Source: Pollenia angustigena (taxonomy: Eukaryota; Arthropoda; Insecta; Diptera; Polleniidae). From it: a stretch of DNA of 64,000 bases. The translations under genes were made by a program, and so were the position numbers. Under the pieces are notes generated by a model. The model was not told where the DNA came from. It saw nothing but the letters and a program-made list of their open reading frames with translations, and ran no database searches. Shown one piece after another: positions 11,759 to 23,035 of the stretch (positions within the stretch are counted from its first letter, which is position 1; every line of letters starts with the position of its first letter). The stretch covers positions 278,920,067-278,984,066 of the forward strand of contig OV884056.1 of assembly GCA_930367215.1 (NCBI GenBank), given 5' to 3'.

Positions 11759-12600
11759 CGTAAATTTTGTGTATTTAAATTAACAATTCAAGAAAAAAGA
11801 ATGTGAGAATTTTGTGCTCTTGTTTTTTCTTTCGCGTTGCTTGTTCTTGAACCTAAATATTTCTTACATTTAGCTTAATCAGTATTTCGATATCGTAATG
11901 AATTTTTTTCATTAATGTTATGAAACATTAAAATTTACAATTTTGTTCATAAATTTTCATGTCTACCGCTAAAAATTGAATTAAAACATCGTTTTTACAA
12001 CAGTTAAAGGAAGAACATTTTTTAGTTATAAGTATTTTAAAGTTAAAGAATTTTATTTTGTTTTCATTGATTAAGTGACATTTATCATGGAAAATATGAA
12101 GTAACAAAAGATTCCTTTTTTGCATTAATTTAAAAATATTTAAATATTTTAATTAAACTATTGAAATTATGTATAACAATAAGTTGAATTTTTCTTTGAA
12201 AGAGATATTAAGTTGTCATTAATTTAATGAAAAATATTAACGAAATTACGAAACTCAATTTCGTAGTGTTAATAAAATTGTTTCATTATAATTGTAATAT
12301 TTCATTCCCGTAATGAAATTTTTCATTGGATTAATGAAAAAATTTAATGAAATCGATTCATTAGATTTATGAAGCATAATTCTTTCAGTGTATAAGTAAA
12401 GAGCCGATTATATTCGACTTCCAGATGCTACGAGTGTCGTTCCTCGTCAACAACCAAAAACATGTACATATGTATTTTAGATCTCATAACATGTCACTTT
12501 AAAAAGCAATAAAATTGAAAACTATTAACAATATTAAAAGATACTTCATACAAATTAAAACCTCTAAGTACAAATACTCTTAATGTAATTTTATATTTTT
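11759..12600. other. AT-rich stretch with repeated TTCATTAATGAAA motifs
   Basis: Between about 11880 and 12395 short inverse motifs of the form ATGAAA...TTTCAT recur, hinting at a worn foldback element. No target duplication or coding frame could be shown. Confidence 0.35.
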
Positions 12601-13527
12601 ATACCACAATTAGTTGTGAAGAGGGTATATAAAGTTTGTCATTCCTTGTGAAACTTTTTTATTATTCATCTCAGACCCCATAATATATTATGGGTCCTTG
12701 AGTAACTCTAAGTCGATTTAGCCATTTCCGTCTGTCTGTCCGTCTGTTGAAAACACGCTCACTTTCGAACAACTCAAAAGAAATGAACAAACTTGGTGTC
12801 AAATTGCTTGTAGTTATCCTAGGCAGTTTGGGATTGAAATCCAGCAAAATCGGTTCAGTAGGACCAGAGCTATGAATCAAAATGTGGAACCACCACCTAA
12901 AAAAATTGATAATTTTGTTACAAAAAATAACATTAATGCGGGAACAAGGCACGGAATGAGATAAGATTTTGCAAAAATTTGTTTTATTTGACTGGAAAAC
13001 ACGCTGTCAAATTTCGTGAAGATCCGTCCATAATTTATCCTAAGCCCTATATTAACACTACTCCCGGAAAACAGTTTAGTACGCCTAAAACCGTAAAAAA
13101 TAACGCTAGCCTAACAAAATTTGGTACGTCACAGTTTTTTAGGACTAGACCTAACACTGTGAAATTTCGTGACGATCGGTCAATAATTTACCTTAGGCCC
13201 CATATAAACCCTACTACCGGAGAACAGTTTAGTACGCCTAAAACCGTAAAAAATAATGCAATCATAACAGACATTGGTACGTCACAGTTTTAAAGGACTA
13301 GAAATGATACTGTGAAATTTCATGAAGATCGGTACATAATTTACCCTAGGCCCCATATAAACCCTACTACCGAAAAACAGTTTAGTCGCCTAAAACCATA
13401 ATTAATAACAAATCGTCACAGTTTAAGATAATGATAACATCATACAGATGTTACTCCTTAAACATTCGAACTGTCGGTGGAGGGTATCAAAGATTCGGCA
13501 CAGCCGAATATAACACTCTAACTTGTT
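12601..13527 (+). mobile_element. mini-me / DINE-1-like element, copy 2
   Basis: A fuller copy than the one at 605. It starts ATACCACAATTAGTTGTGAA, GAGGGTATATAAAG, then the CGATTTAGCCATTTCCGTC core and a shorter GTCT/GTCC run. A 153-bp tandem array follows (T-triplets at 13012, 13165 and 13318), then GGTGGAGGGTATCAAAGA and the CGGCACAGCCGAATATAAC hairpin. Open frames on both strands are repeat artefacts. Confidence 0.75.
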
Positions 13528-15644
13528 TTTTTTGAAGATAAAAAGCGTAGCAATCTAATTTTCCATTTCTGTGGGAGTTTTTCTTCTCTTTCCAAACTTT
13601 ATTAATATCCTCCTCTTATTTATTACATTACATTTTCTTCCCATTTCTTTTTATTTTCTTATATTATTTTGTATGATTTTTTTTTTCTCTTTATTATTTG
13701 ATTTTGACAATTTATTATTGCTGGCTGTTACAAGTAGTTTTTATTGTTGATAATATTGTTGTAAATTGTTGTTATTATTGCTGCTGTTGTTGTCAAGCTG
13801 ACACTTTTATTTGTCATTTTCTGTCATCTTTAAAACATGAAACAAAAATGAAATGAACAAAAAAAAATAGAGGAACAACAATAACTACAAAAATTATTAA
13901 ATGATACTAATAATACTAAAACTTAGTGCAGTTACCCAGCGGGAAAAAGAAGGAGTACGTATGCCTTCTAGATGGCCTTTGCACTCCTTCTTTTGGATAA
14001 ACAAGGCCTGCTCGCTCCATTCCAAACTCATATCTGTTTTACATACGTTGTCATTGCTGAGTAGGCCTTCCGCTCTCGCTTCTTTAGCCGGTACATAAGA
14101 ATGGTAACGGGATCAAAATAAAAAAATAATTATTTTGCTTTTGCTTGTGTAAAAAAAAAAATACAAAAAATGTTTCTCCTTCTGTACTCCCTTATCACAG
14201 TAACGAGTGTGGAAGCTGTATCTTATCTTTTATACCAAAGAGCCTTCTATGAGGCATTCTTTAGCTGTTAGATAAGAAGAGTAATTGAACCAAAAAAATG
14301 TTTAAGCAGGCCTTTAAAAAGGCAGATTCAAACACTCCTCGCCGCATTTCATACTTATTTTTTGTATGTAATTGTTTGTCATTGTAAGAAAGCCGATCCA
14401 AACTTCCTTCTTTTAACAGGACTTTTGAAAGACTTTCCACTAATAAAACGTCTTGAGTTCTGTGGTTCTCCACCAGACACTCCTAAGTTCTTTCCTGGGT
14501 TTTCCACTAAATAAAACACGTTAAAATTATGGTAAATGCTGAAACAGCAAGAACTGCAGCTGCGACGCCACGCCACTAGCTGCTTCGCCGCCCAGAGCAG
14601 TTTTTCGAATGTTAACGTTTTTTATAAAAATAAATAAACAAAATCAAACATAAAATTCTTTTACATCTGATACGTTTAAACGGAGAAAATTTTTAATATT
14701 ACCATGTACGTCTGGAACGCAACCTCACGTTTACGTAAGAATAAGTATTTATACATAAGCTTGGTAAGGAAAACGGAACAGCTGATACGCAACGCATTCG
14801 TTTGCGTATGTGTAACTAGACAGAACAAATATAAAAATCTATCAACTTATTTCCATTCCCAAAGAAAGCAGAAAGGAATTAAAACTGAAAAATATAGTTT
14901 CTCCCTTATTCTTAGAGAAGGTACTCCCTTCTCTAAATATTTTTGAAAGTCTTTTTAAAAGAAAAAACGAAATTTTTAGAAAGTAGTATAGAGGCCTTAA
15001 AAAGTCCCTCCAGTTGCGGTCCATTCAATATCTACCGCTTAGTATGTATTGACTTTTCTTTAATACTCATACAATCATACAATAGTTTTTAACACATTGA
15101 TTTTATTATTCATTTTCTTATTTATCGAAAAATCTTGTTTTTGTTGCGTCTTGCCTTCAAGTGTTGAAAATCTTTTGAAAATAAAAAGAAAAACGAAATC
15201 CTATGATCTTTTTTCTAATATGAAAAGTTGTATATATGTGTGTGTTCAGAGGGGAACTAATAAAAATATCGTCGTAAATATATTTTTTCTAAGTCCTCAA
15301 AGCCACTTAACATTTTTATTGGCACTTGAGTTATAAACAATTTTCAGCTTGAAAATCTCAGTTTTCATATTAAGCTGCCGCATTATAAGAAGTAAAAGCA
15401 ACAACAACAAACATCATCATCATCATCAGCAACAACAACAGCCTTTTTAACATCGATTTTATTTGTATTAGTAGTCATAGACCCAGTCACAATCACAGCA
15501 TAATGGCATCGACATCCTCATCATCAATTGGCATCATTTGCAGGATAAATAAAAAAATCCTTCGCCCTTGTTGTAAAATAGTTGCGAGGAATCTATTGTT
15601 TTGTTTCGTCTCTATACATTTGATTATGGTATGTACATACATAC
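13528..15644. other. Gene-free stretch with short microsatellites
   Basis: TTG/GTT-rich sequence lies near 13735-13795 and CAT/CAA trinucleotide runs near 15400-15440. The block at 13930-14960 has somewhat higher GC and several short inverse segments (for example GAAGGAG and CTCCTTC), but no element ends or coding frame could be established. Confidence 0.4.
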
Positions 15645-16269
15645 ATGTACATTAGGGTGTCCCAAAAAATTTTTTCTTTCTGATTTTAATAGGTGCTCAA
15701 TTAAAATTTAAAAGCTTATAGGGTAAAGTATTTTTGGTTTTTTTTTAAGAATTTTCGGAATAGGTTTAGAGGTCGCGCAAATGGAGTTTTCATAAAAAAA
15801 CGGAGTTTTTGGCCTTTTTTTAACTTTACTCATAACTTGGTTAATACCACGAGTTTCTTCACTGCTGAGGAAACAGTTTTAAAGAAAAATATCCAAGCTT
15901 TATTCCTGTGTGAAAAAATTATAAGTTTTGGTGATAAGTTTACTCATTTAGATACCCTTAATTACAATTTTTCGTAATTTTTTAAAAAAAATTTGTAATA
16001 ACGCTTTACAACTTTTTAAGTTTAAATAAAAACGAAAAAAACTAATGATGCAGTTTGAAAGACAAATTAATTCTTATTAAAATGAATAAACAGTTTTTAA
16101 ATTTGTTCTTACCGTTCCTGAGTTTTTTTCTTTATACCCAGTATTTGTTATTATAAGCTGTTTGCCAGTTCACCAATCTTACCCAATCAACAACAAAAAA
16201 AAAACTTTTCCTTTGCTCTGTGAAAAATCATTTATTGAGGTTCTTGCGATGTAGTTTTATACCTTGCAA

Positions 16270-16797
16270 TCAATTCTGGTAATCAGTTTGAGAAGTTGTG
16301 ACATTAATATAAGTACTAGCCAAAGCCACACCTCGTTCTGCCACATCATTTACCACTTGTAATTGTTGAACTTTTTTCTTTGCCTCTTGAAATGACTTGT
16401 TGGCTTTCCAATTCTCTAAATCTATTTTTAAAAAATCGATTGAAATATTGCAAGCTTCAAAAAAAGTAAGACTGGCTTTTGAAATGAATTGTTGAATTTC
16501 TTTATTTCTAAAGTTTTCTTCTGTTAAAGTTACGTTTGCTACTTCATAATCGCTGCTTGGAGTATCTGCAAGTTTTTTTGTCACTAAATGCAAAGTTTTG
16601 GTGTCGATATGTTCATCAAAAAACGCTGAGGCAGCCAATTTCGGAGTAAAGTACCACTGATGACCTAGAAAAATTTTAAGCGAGGCTTTTGCAACTGCTT
16701 TATTAATAATTTTATAACTATCCAATTCCTTTAATAGGCTCAGATCATTGAGAGGCCCTGGCACTGGCCCTTGATGCGGTACCAATATTTGATACAT
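16270..16797 (-). pseudogene. Transposon-borne protein fragment (VNDVAERGV family)
   Basis: 175 open codons inside the transposon at 15653-18202, starting at a Met and ending just before the right end of the left inverted repeat. Visible blocks are LGHQWYFTPKLAASAFFDE, a central ISKASLTFFEACNIS segment and VVNDVAERGVALA near the C-terminus. From memory, the last block recurs in unclassified, repeat-associated proteins of arthropods and cnidarians. No DDE triad, BED finger or hAT dimerisation block can be recognised. Those proteins are longer, so this is probably the C-terminal part. Position between terminal inverted repeats suggests it is what remains of the element's own transposase. Confidence 0.55.
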
Positions 16798-16962
16798 ATT
16801 CTTAAAATAAATGAACTTAATTCAAGCAAGGCATCAACTGTTGATTTGTCTATATAAGATTGCAACTGGTTTCGGAAAATGCATATTTTCAAAGAATAGA
16901 TCATTTTCATCATTCAGCGAGCCCGATTGATAGCCCCTGGAGCACACATAAAATAGAAAGTG

Positions 16963-16967
<5 letters not shown>

Positions 16968-17019
<52 letters not shown>

Positions 17020-17641
17020 CCGTCGTTCCTATAAGGAGCATAGGGCCTCAACAAATGTTCTCCATTCGGATCTATCCATCGCAATAGTTTTCACTTCATT
17101 CCACGTTCTTTGCATTTTTCTGACTTCGTTATGGATTTGCCTCCGCCATGTGTGAGCTGGTCGACCCTGTCTGCGGCTTCCCTGCGGGTTCCATTCAATA
17201 GCATTTCTAGCGATGTTTGATGGTTCTTTGCGGATGGTGTGTCCAATCCAATTCCACTTTCTTTTTCGAATCTCTGTGGATATTGGTGTTTGGTGTGTTT
17301 CGTTCCACAGGTTTTGATTTGAAATGGTCTGTGGCCAAAAAATTCTTAGAATTCTGCAAAGACACCTATTTACGAACACTTGAAGTGATTGGATGTCCTT
17401 AACACTTGCATTCCAGGACTCACAGCCATACAGCAGTGTAGATTTCACGTTGGAGTTGAAAATTTTTATTTTAACACGGCGGGAAATCGCAGACGATTTC
17501 CATACTCTGCTGAGCTGTCCAAATGATTGGGTAGCTTTTTTTATTCGGCTAGAGATGTCTGCACTGGAGCCGCCGGTATTGGTTAAGTAGGCGCCAAGAT
17601 AGCAGAATGAATCTATCTCCTCCAGAACTTCATTATTTATC
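16968..17641 (-). mobile_element. 5'-truncated RTE-like LINE insertion with (TA)n tail
   Basis: AGAAAGTGAAAAT occurs at 16955-16967 and again at 17642-17654, a 13-bp target-site duplication that fixes both edges. On the minus strand the insertion ends in a (TA)n tail (about 16968-17019), as in LINEs with simple-repeat 3' tails. It lies inside the older transposon at 15653-18202. Confidence 0.85.
17029..17640 (-). pseudogene. RTE-like LINE ORF2 C-terminal fragment
   Basis: The frame is open on the minus strand from about 17640 down to the stop at 17029, about 200 codons. The order is DSFCYLGAYLTN, ISSRIKKATQSFGQL, LLYGCESWN, LQVFVNRCLCRILRIFWP, RKRKWNWIGHTIRK, QGSRRQGRPAHTWRR and EWRTFVEALCSL at the end. 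It matches the tail of 9740-10534 block for block but is clearly diverged. The catalytic FADD box lies upstream of the truncation point and is absent. Confidence 0.85.
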
Positions 17642-18620
17642 AGAAAGTGAAAATGACAGCGTGTAACGATTCAGATCAATAAATGTCAGAAGTTAATGAC
17701 AGTTAAAACCAAACTATAAAAATTTATGGAAATATACAATAATTATAACGAAAAAAGTATCACAATTTTTAAGGTACAAACTATAAAAATAGTGTAACTC
17801 GGAAACTGTAGGACAAAATTCCATTTTCTTATCGGTTTTCAAAATCGCGTCCCTAGTTTTAATGCCTTTCATATAAATTTGAAAAGTAATAAACCGTTAT
17901 TTACAGAATTTGTTAAAAAATTACGAAAAATTGTAATTAAGGGTATCTAAATGAGTACACTCATCGCCAAAACTTATAATTTTTTCACACAGGAATAAAG
18001 CTTGGATACTTTTCTATAAAACTGTTTCCTCAAAAGTGAAGAAACTCGTGGTATTAACCAAGTTATGAGTAAAGTTAAATAAATGGCCGAAAACTCCGTT
18101 TTTTTATGAAAACTCCATTTGCGCGACCTCTAAACCTATTCCGAAAATTCTAAAAAAAAAATCAAAAATACTATACCCTATAAGCTTTTAAATTGGGCCC
18201 TAATGTACATATATGGGAATTTATATGTTGGCTACATGCATGTATTTGTTCCCACAACATTAGCGCTTTATTCATAGTCATTGCTCCTTTGTAGTTGCTG
18301 TAAACAGCTGTTGTTTTCTAAGCATTTATTGGAGAATGGAAGATGATGTTCTTTAATGACTCTTGGGTGGATTTCCCTTTCAATGCTGTTATGTTGGAAT
18401 ATTTATAAATATATCGTTGCTGGGAGAACCAAACCTGATAGTCAAATAATATTGTGGAATTTGATTATCATTACATGAACATCCTCTTAGTATTCTGAAT
18501 GAAATAACAGGTTTAAGAGAATATATCTTGAAGAATCTTCTAACGAAGCAGTGATTTGAGTTCTTAAGGTAGATTTTATGTAGGCACGAAAAATAGTGCA
18601 AGGAGCAAAATCGAGGAAAA

Positions 18621-18662
18621 TAAGTAAGAGTGCTATACTCGGCAATGCCGAATTATTTATAC
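18621..18662 (-). repeat. mini-me 3'-end remnant
   Basis: TAAGTAAGAGTGCTATACTC followed by GGCAATGCCGAATTATTTAT is the inverse of the terminal hairpin seen at 1570-1601 and 13495-13527. No more of the element survives here. Confidence 0.5.
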
Positions 18663-20214
18663 AATTCATCATGCTGCGATTAAAACACAAAGTTGTATAA
18701 ATAAATACATTCACATATATGTATGTATGTATGTAATAGTTTAACCCAGTGCGCTTTGTTACCCCACGTCTAATCTTCAGCTATACAAACATTTATTTTT
18801 GGTTCCTCGACTATTTCTTCAATAACCCTCACTTTTTTGATGTCTTGTAGTGGTATCAAAGCTATTTCTTATGCCTTTTTTTTCTAACACTGATCTTTTT
18901 TGTATTTGTATTGGAGGTGCCACGCCCGCTTTTCGAATATCACCCACTTAATGAAGGGTTTTGAGTATAAACAGCTCAGCTATGTGTACCAAATTTTAAC
19001 AATTGTTCTGCTACCGTTCTCCAGATATAAGGAAGTGTTGTTTTTTGCCGAACCCACTTCTCCTATTCAGCCCACATTTTTCCAGATACCATGTATTGAC
19101 TTGGAAGCCAAATGTCTTACTGCGACGTTTCTTCATATTTAAAGAAATATATTTTTTATTTGTATAGAAGAAGCTACTCCCACTTCTCCGATTCCGCCCA
19201 TTTTTTTAGAGATATACAGCCATGTCTGGTGCTTCAGAAAATGTCGAAAAATTTTTTCGGAAAGAAACCATTTTTGTTTTCATGAACGGAATGGGAGTTT
19301 TATGTATCTGAAAGGACAAAAAACTATCAAAATACACTTTCTATCAACCCAGTAAAAAATGTGCTCCAAAAGGAGCAGGTTTTACGTATGAATTCATGCC
19401 TCAAATCGCTTCAAACCTGCTGATAAGATGCCTGATTTTTGTATGGGGTGTTCCCGGTTTGGAGGACTATTTTCTGCTCACAATAAGCGCTTCTTTTAAC
19501 ATGCAAGCAAAGCACTCCTAAAGAGCCTTTTTTAGGGGCTAACTATATAAACATATTCATTAATGGTTTGCTTTTACTTGTTTTAATGCCTTTTTCCAAT
19601 CATTTTCGTATATTTTTATTTTTTTCGGTTTGCAACCTTCTTCATTTTCAGCACTAAAAAAGCAGCTTTTTTGTATATTTTATTCATTATCATTTACTGC
19701 TGTATTAGAGCGCTTTTATTGAAGCGCTCGATTATACGCTTTTACTCTTAAGTGCTTCAAAAAACTCGAATTTTTTTTACTGGGAATAAACAAATATGTT
19801 TTCTTCAAACCCGAACGGAATTGTTTTATAGATATAAGTAAATATATTTTGTGCCACTCCTACTTCTTTAATCTTGCCCACATTTTGTCAGATGTTGTCT
19901 ATTGATAACCATGATGGTTATATCTTGTGAGTATGTATCTGGACAAGCGTGTCGTACCAAAGAAAGCTTGTAGTATAAAGACACATTGGATTTTTTAATC
20001 CATGAGTGAAGACTCGGTTGTAAAAATTATCGTAATATTTATTATACTATATCTGTGGCCTTTTGGCAAAGCATCTTAAGTCAAATTTATAAAGTTGAAA
20101 AAATGCATTTAATCATATGAATTTTCATTCGAAAAACATTTTTGTTTACGATTTTAAAATTTTGTATTACAAACGAAATTTTTCTTTAATTTTGGTTTAT
20201 TTTATTATTTGATA
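18663..20214. other. Mostly featureless stretch
   Basis: An ATGT microsatellite lies at about 18718-18735. Apart from the MITE at 19348-19784, no coding or repeat signal was recognised. Confidence 0.4.
19348..19784. mobile_element. MITE with CCCAGTAAAAAA ends
   Basis: The left end CCCAGTAAAAAATG and the right end, CCCAGTAAAAAAAATT on the other strand, form short inverted repeats around 437 bp with several AGCGCTT-like and inverse motifs. No convincing target duplication could be fixed, so the exact edges are uncertain. Confidence 0.5.
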
Positions 20215-20840
20215 AAAATGACTTTTTTTTTTTTGCTATAATTAGTATTGTGGTCATTTTGTTGAACTAATTATAGTTTTTAATCCAAATTTTCAATATT
20301 TTTAATCAGGCGTAAGTTCATCAAATTTAATTTTCATTAAATTATTTTTATGAAGAAAGGAATTTTACAACATGAAAATTAATTAAAATTGTTATTGATA
20401 ATCATTCATTCTTGACTGACCTAAGATTCGAACCCAGGCGGCTGTTTACCCTGACAAGTTTCGATCGCTACCACTCGATCTCCTCAGAGGGATTTGCCGT
20501 CTTACACTTGCAACCATCGACGACTGCTGACGTCAATAGTCAAACATCAATCCTTAAACCAAAATTGTATTCTAACCTTTGGTAGATTGAATTTTGCCCT
20601 TTTTGAATGATTATCCATTTTTAATTTATTTTACAAACCTTTACCTCTGTTTTTTCGTACTTTTTGTCAAGAATTCTTCTTGAAGTCCAAAGTACATTTT
20701 TGTTTTTTTCATGTTTGTCTTTCTTTTTCTTGTTGAACTATTTCAGCACAACTTGAAGGACAAATGTACACATAGAGCTTGTGCCTTAGCTTTAACAATA
20801 ATTAGTATTGTGTGAATTTTGTTGAACTATTTATTTTTTT
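20215..20840 (-). mobile_element. tRNA-derived SINE-like repeat, copy 2
   Basis: Inverse of the repeat at 7140-7740. On the minus strand GGTTCGAATC (20425-20434) fits a pol III B box, and TGGTAGCGATCG about 30 bp upstream (20462-20473) is A-box-like; spacing suits a tRNA-type promoter. An ATAATTAGTATTGTG motif followed by TTTTGTTGAACT occurs at both ends (about 20238 and 20798) as a ~35-bp direct repeat, which is unusual for a simple SINE. Confidence 0.5.
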
Positions 20841-21221
20841 GCAATCTTATCTCGACTTTAGATGTTTTGTTAAAATGCCACTGATATATAAACAGTGTTT
20901 TTTTTTAAGCCCGATAGAACTTAAGAAACGGTTAGCTGCTAAAGAAACTTTTAACTTTTTAAGACGCATGCTAAAGAGCTACTTAGCATGACTACATTTA
21001 GAAAGTGTTGAATACACGGTCACCACTACACCTTAAAGTTAAAGCTATGATAAGTCTACTAGAACTGACCTTTGAAATTTTCGAGATGGATTGTCCTCGG
21101 TCCATCCTACGCTGTGGTTCAGTCTGAGAAAAGCTAGAGATACCTTAGATCTTCCAATTTTTATCCTATAAGCATTACGTGTAGTTTTAGCTTTCAGAAT
21201 TTCGCTTCGAAATATGGACAT

Positions 21222-22190
21222 TTTTATTTATTTATTTATTTATTTCAGTCTATAGATTAAAAAATCCTTACAGACATAAGTGCTTATATTAGAGTACAAT
21301 AAACAAAGAAATTATTTTAGTAATTAGTTTAAATAAACAATAATTTTTTTTTTTAAACATCGTTACTATCAGAAAAGTCAATTAGATGATATAGACTATT
21401 AAATTTTAAGCAAATTTGACGAAATGAGTCATTGTTAGCGTAAACAGAACGATAATACCTTAAGTTTAACAGCTGAAAGTTTCGTGTAGGTCTAGCTGGA
21501 ACATTTAAGTTAATTTTACTCAACAAGTAATCAGAATATACATCACCGCGAATAAGACCCATTAAAAACGAAATACTTAGCATTGTTCTTCGACTTTTTA
21601 ACGTCGGTAAATTAATAAGACCAAGTCTGCTTTCATAGGAAGGTAATACAAGTGAATTCCATCCAAGACCTCTCAAACAAAATAAAAGGAACTGTTTCTG
21701 TACAGATTCAATGCTGTTAATATAAGTATTAAAGTAAGGATCCCATACAATTGATCCATATTCCAGAATAGGGCGAACCAGAGACGTATATAGATGTTTA
21801 GTGATATATGGATCAGAAAATTCTTTTGACCAACGTTTCATAAAGCCAAGTACTCCTTTAGCTTTATTAACCATCAATGAAATGTGATCACAGAATTTTA
21901 GTTTATGATCTAATAGAATACCGAGATCAATAATATTGCGAACTTTATCCACTAATGTTCCATTTAGGTAATAACTAGTATCAAGTTTTAATAAGCGGAA
22001 AAATGACATGTGTTTACATTTTTTTAAATTTAAATCCAATAAGTTGTAATTGCACCATTGAGAGAAAAGTTCAATGTCAGCCCTCAAATAGGATTGATCA
22101 ATAATATTGTTAAACGAATTAAAAATTTTTACATCATCGGCATACATGAGTATGTTGGAGTGCTGAACAACGGATGGCAGATCATTATCG
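21222..22190 (-). mobile_element. jockey-type LINE, 5'-truncated, (TAAA)n tail
   Basis: The minus strand carries an RT fragment, then a short 3' UTR and a TAAA-type tail (TTTA repeats at 21222-21246 on the plus strand). The 5' break falls within the reverse-transcriptase domain near 22190. A target duplication was not found. Confidence 0.75.
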
Positions 22191-22213
22191 CTTATTTGCT
22201 GCAGCATCGTCAT
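21353..22213 (-). CDS. LINE reverse transcriptase C-terminal half (open frame, 5'-truncated)
   Basis: 286 open codons. NDLPSVV near residues 9-15 is the end of RT block 4, and MYADDVKIF is the catalytic box near residues 23-31. Then come LNLKKCKHMSF, a DLGILLDHKLKF block, LVRPILEYGSIVWDP and the C-terminal SRLGLINLPTLKSRRTML region common in jockey-type elements. The first ~8 codons belong to foreign sequence at the breakpoint. The endonuclease and early RT blocks are missing, so no self-mobilisation. The lack of stops over 286 codons in AT-rich DNA suggests a young copy. Confidence 0.85.
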   Translation of the reverse strand: MTMLQQISDNDLPSVVQHSNILMYADDVKIFNSFNNIIDQSYLRADIELFSQWCNYNLLDLNLKKCKHMSFFRLLKLDTSYYLNGTLVDKVRNIIDLGILLDHKLKFCDHISLMVNKAKGVLGFMKRWSKEFSDPYITKHLYTSLVRPILEYGSIVWDPYFNTYINSIESVQKQFLLFCLRGLGWNSLVLPSYESRLGLINLPTLKSRRTMLSISFLMGLIRGDVYSDYLLSKINLNVPARPTRNFQLLNLRYYRSVYANNDSFRQICLKFNSLYHLIDFSDSNDV

Positions 22214-22654
22214 AACTCAAAAATAGTAGTTCTTCACAAAACGACTTTGAAGTCTTAAATTGACAAAAATCATAATGGAAACAGAAAACTGCATTCTTCT
22301 CTTAGGCGATGAGTTTTAAATATCTTCATGTGAAATAATAACAACTTCATAAAACACCTGTGCCCATGTTCTGTAACTCCCGCGTCAAGAAACTTTTCGA
22401 TTAAAATGGGAGAAATCAAACAAAAATGCCATAATTTGAAACAAACAACTGTTTTTCTCCCAAAACTGCTTCTGTAACATTTTTAGCGAGTATAAGCTGT
22501 CACGTAAGGAAATTACTCGCCAATTTACAGAAAAAGTGTGTTTGTAAAATGTTTGTGAGAAAGGTCCCGCTTTGAACTGTCAAATAAACTCACGAATAAA
22601 ATTTGGATGAGAAAATATTTTAGCACTCAAAAATATATATTGAAAATTCAAAAT
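22191..22654. other. No recognisable gene
   Basis: Sequence between the LINE breakpoint and a hAT MITE; nothing was recognised. Confidence 0.4.
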
Positions 22655-22662
22655 GCAATGAG

Positions 22663-23027
22663 TATAGATGGGAAAAGGGTAAATGCCCGGTAAATTTGGA
22701 AAATTGGGTAAGAATAAGTAAATACCCTTGTATTTACCCAAAGCGTTTTGTACAAAATTTTATAAAAATGTATTGTTCAATTTAATCAATATTGGCTTCA
22801 ATTATAAACACATACCTTCTTAACAATTTTGAATCAATATTCTCCGTTTTATTGTAGTTTTAGTACAATTTAACAATCTTTTTATTATTTAATGACGTTT
22901 TTAATGATTGCCATATGAATTTGTGTTTTATAACTACCCAAATAAATTCCCAAAAAAGGAATAAACCTGGTATTTACCCGGTATTTCTGCAGACATCAGG
23001 TAAAGAACCGGTAGAATCCCATCTATA
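22663..23027. mobile_element. hAT-type MITE, TATAGATGGGA ends
   Basis: A perfect 11-bp inverted terminus TATAGATGGGA is flanked by GCAATGAG at 22655-22662 and 23028-23035, a perfect 8-bp duplication. Internal GGTAAATAC and GTATTTACCC motifs repeat in both orientations. At 365 bp with no open frame it is non-autonomous. Confidence 0.85.
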
Positions 23028-23035
23028 GCAATGAG

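Larger units (their letters stand above)
15653..18202. mobile_element. hAT-like DNA transposon with ~350-bp inverted ends
   Basis: The ends TAGGGTGTCCC (left) and TAGGGCCC (right, other strand) are flanked by ATGTACAT at 15645-15652 and 18203-18210, an 8-bp duplication. Inside, the two ends are inverse copies for roughly 350 bp (for example AATTTAAAAGCTTATAGGGT, GGTTTAGAGGTCGCGCAAAT and GGTATTAACCAAGTTATGAG with their inverses). The right copy lacks about 40 bp next to its terminus. The interior holds a transposase-like fragment on the minus strand and a later LINE insertion. Superfamily is inferred from the duplication length and YAGGG end only. Confidence 0.75.

Noticed and set aside
20400..20500. 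Possible tRNA gene (GGTTCGAATC box)
   Set aside because: No acceptor stem or full cloverleaf can be formed; it fits a SINE head instead.
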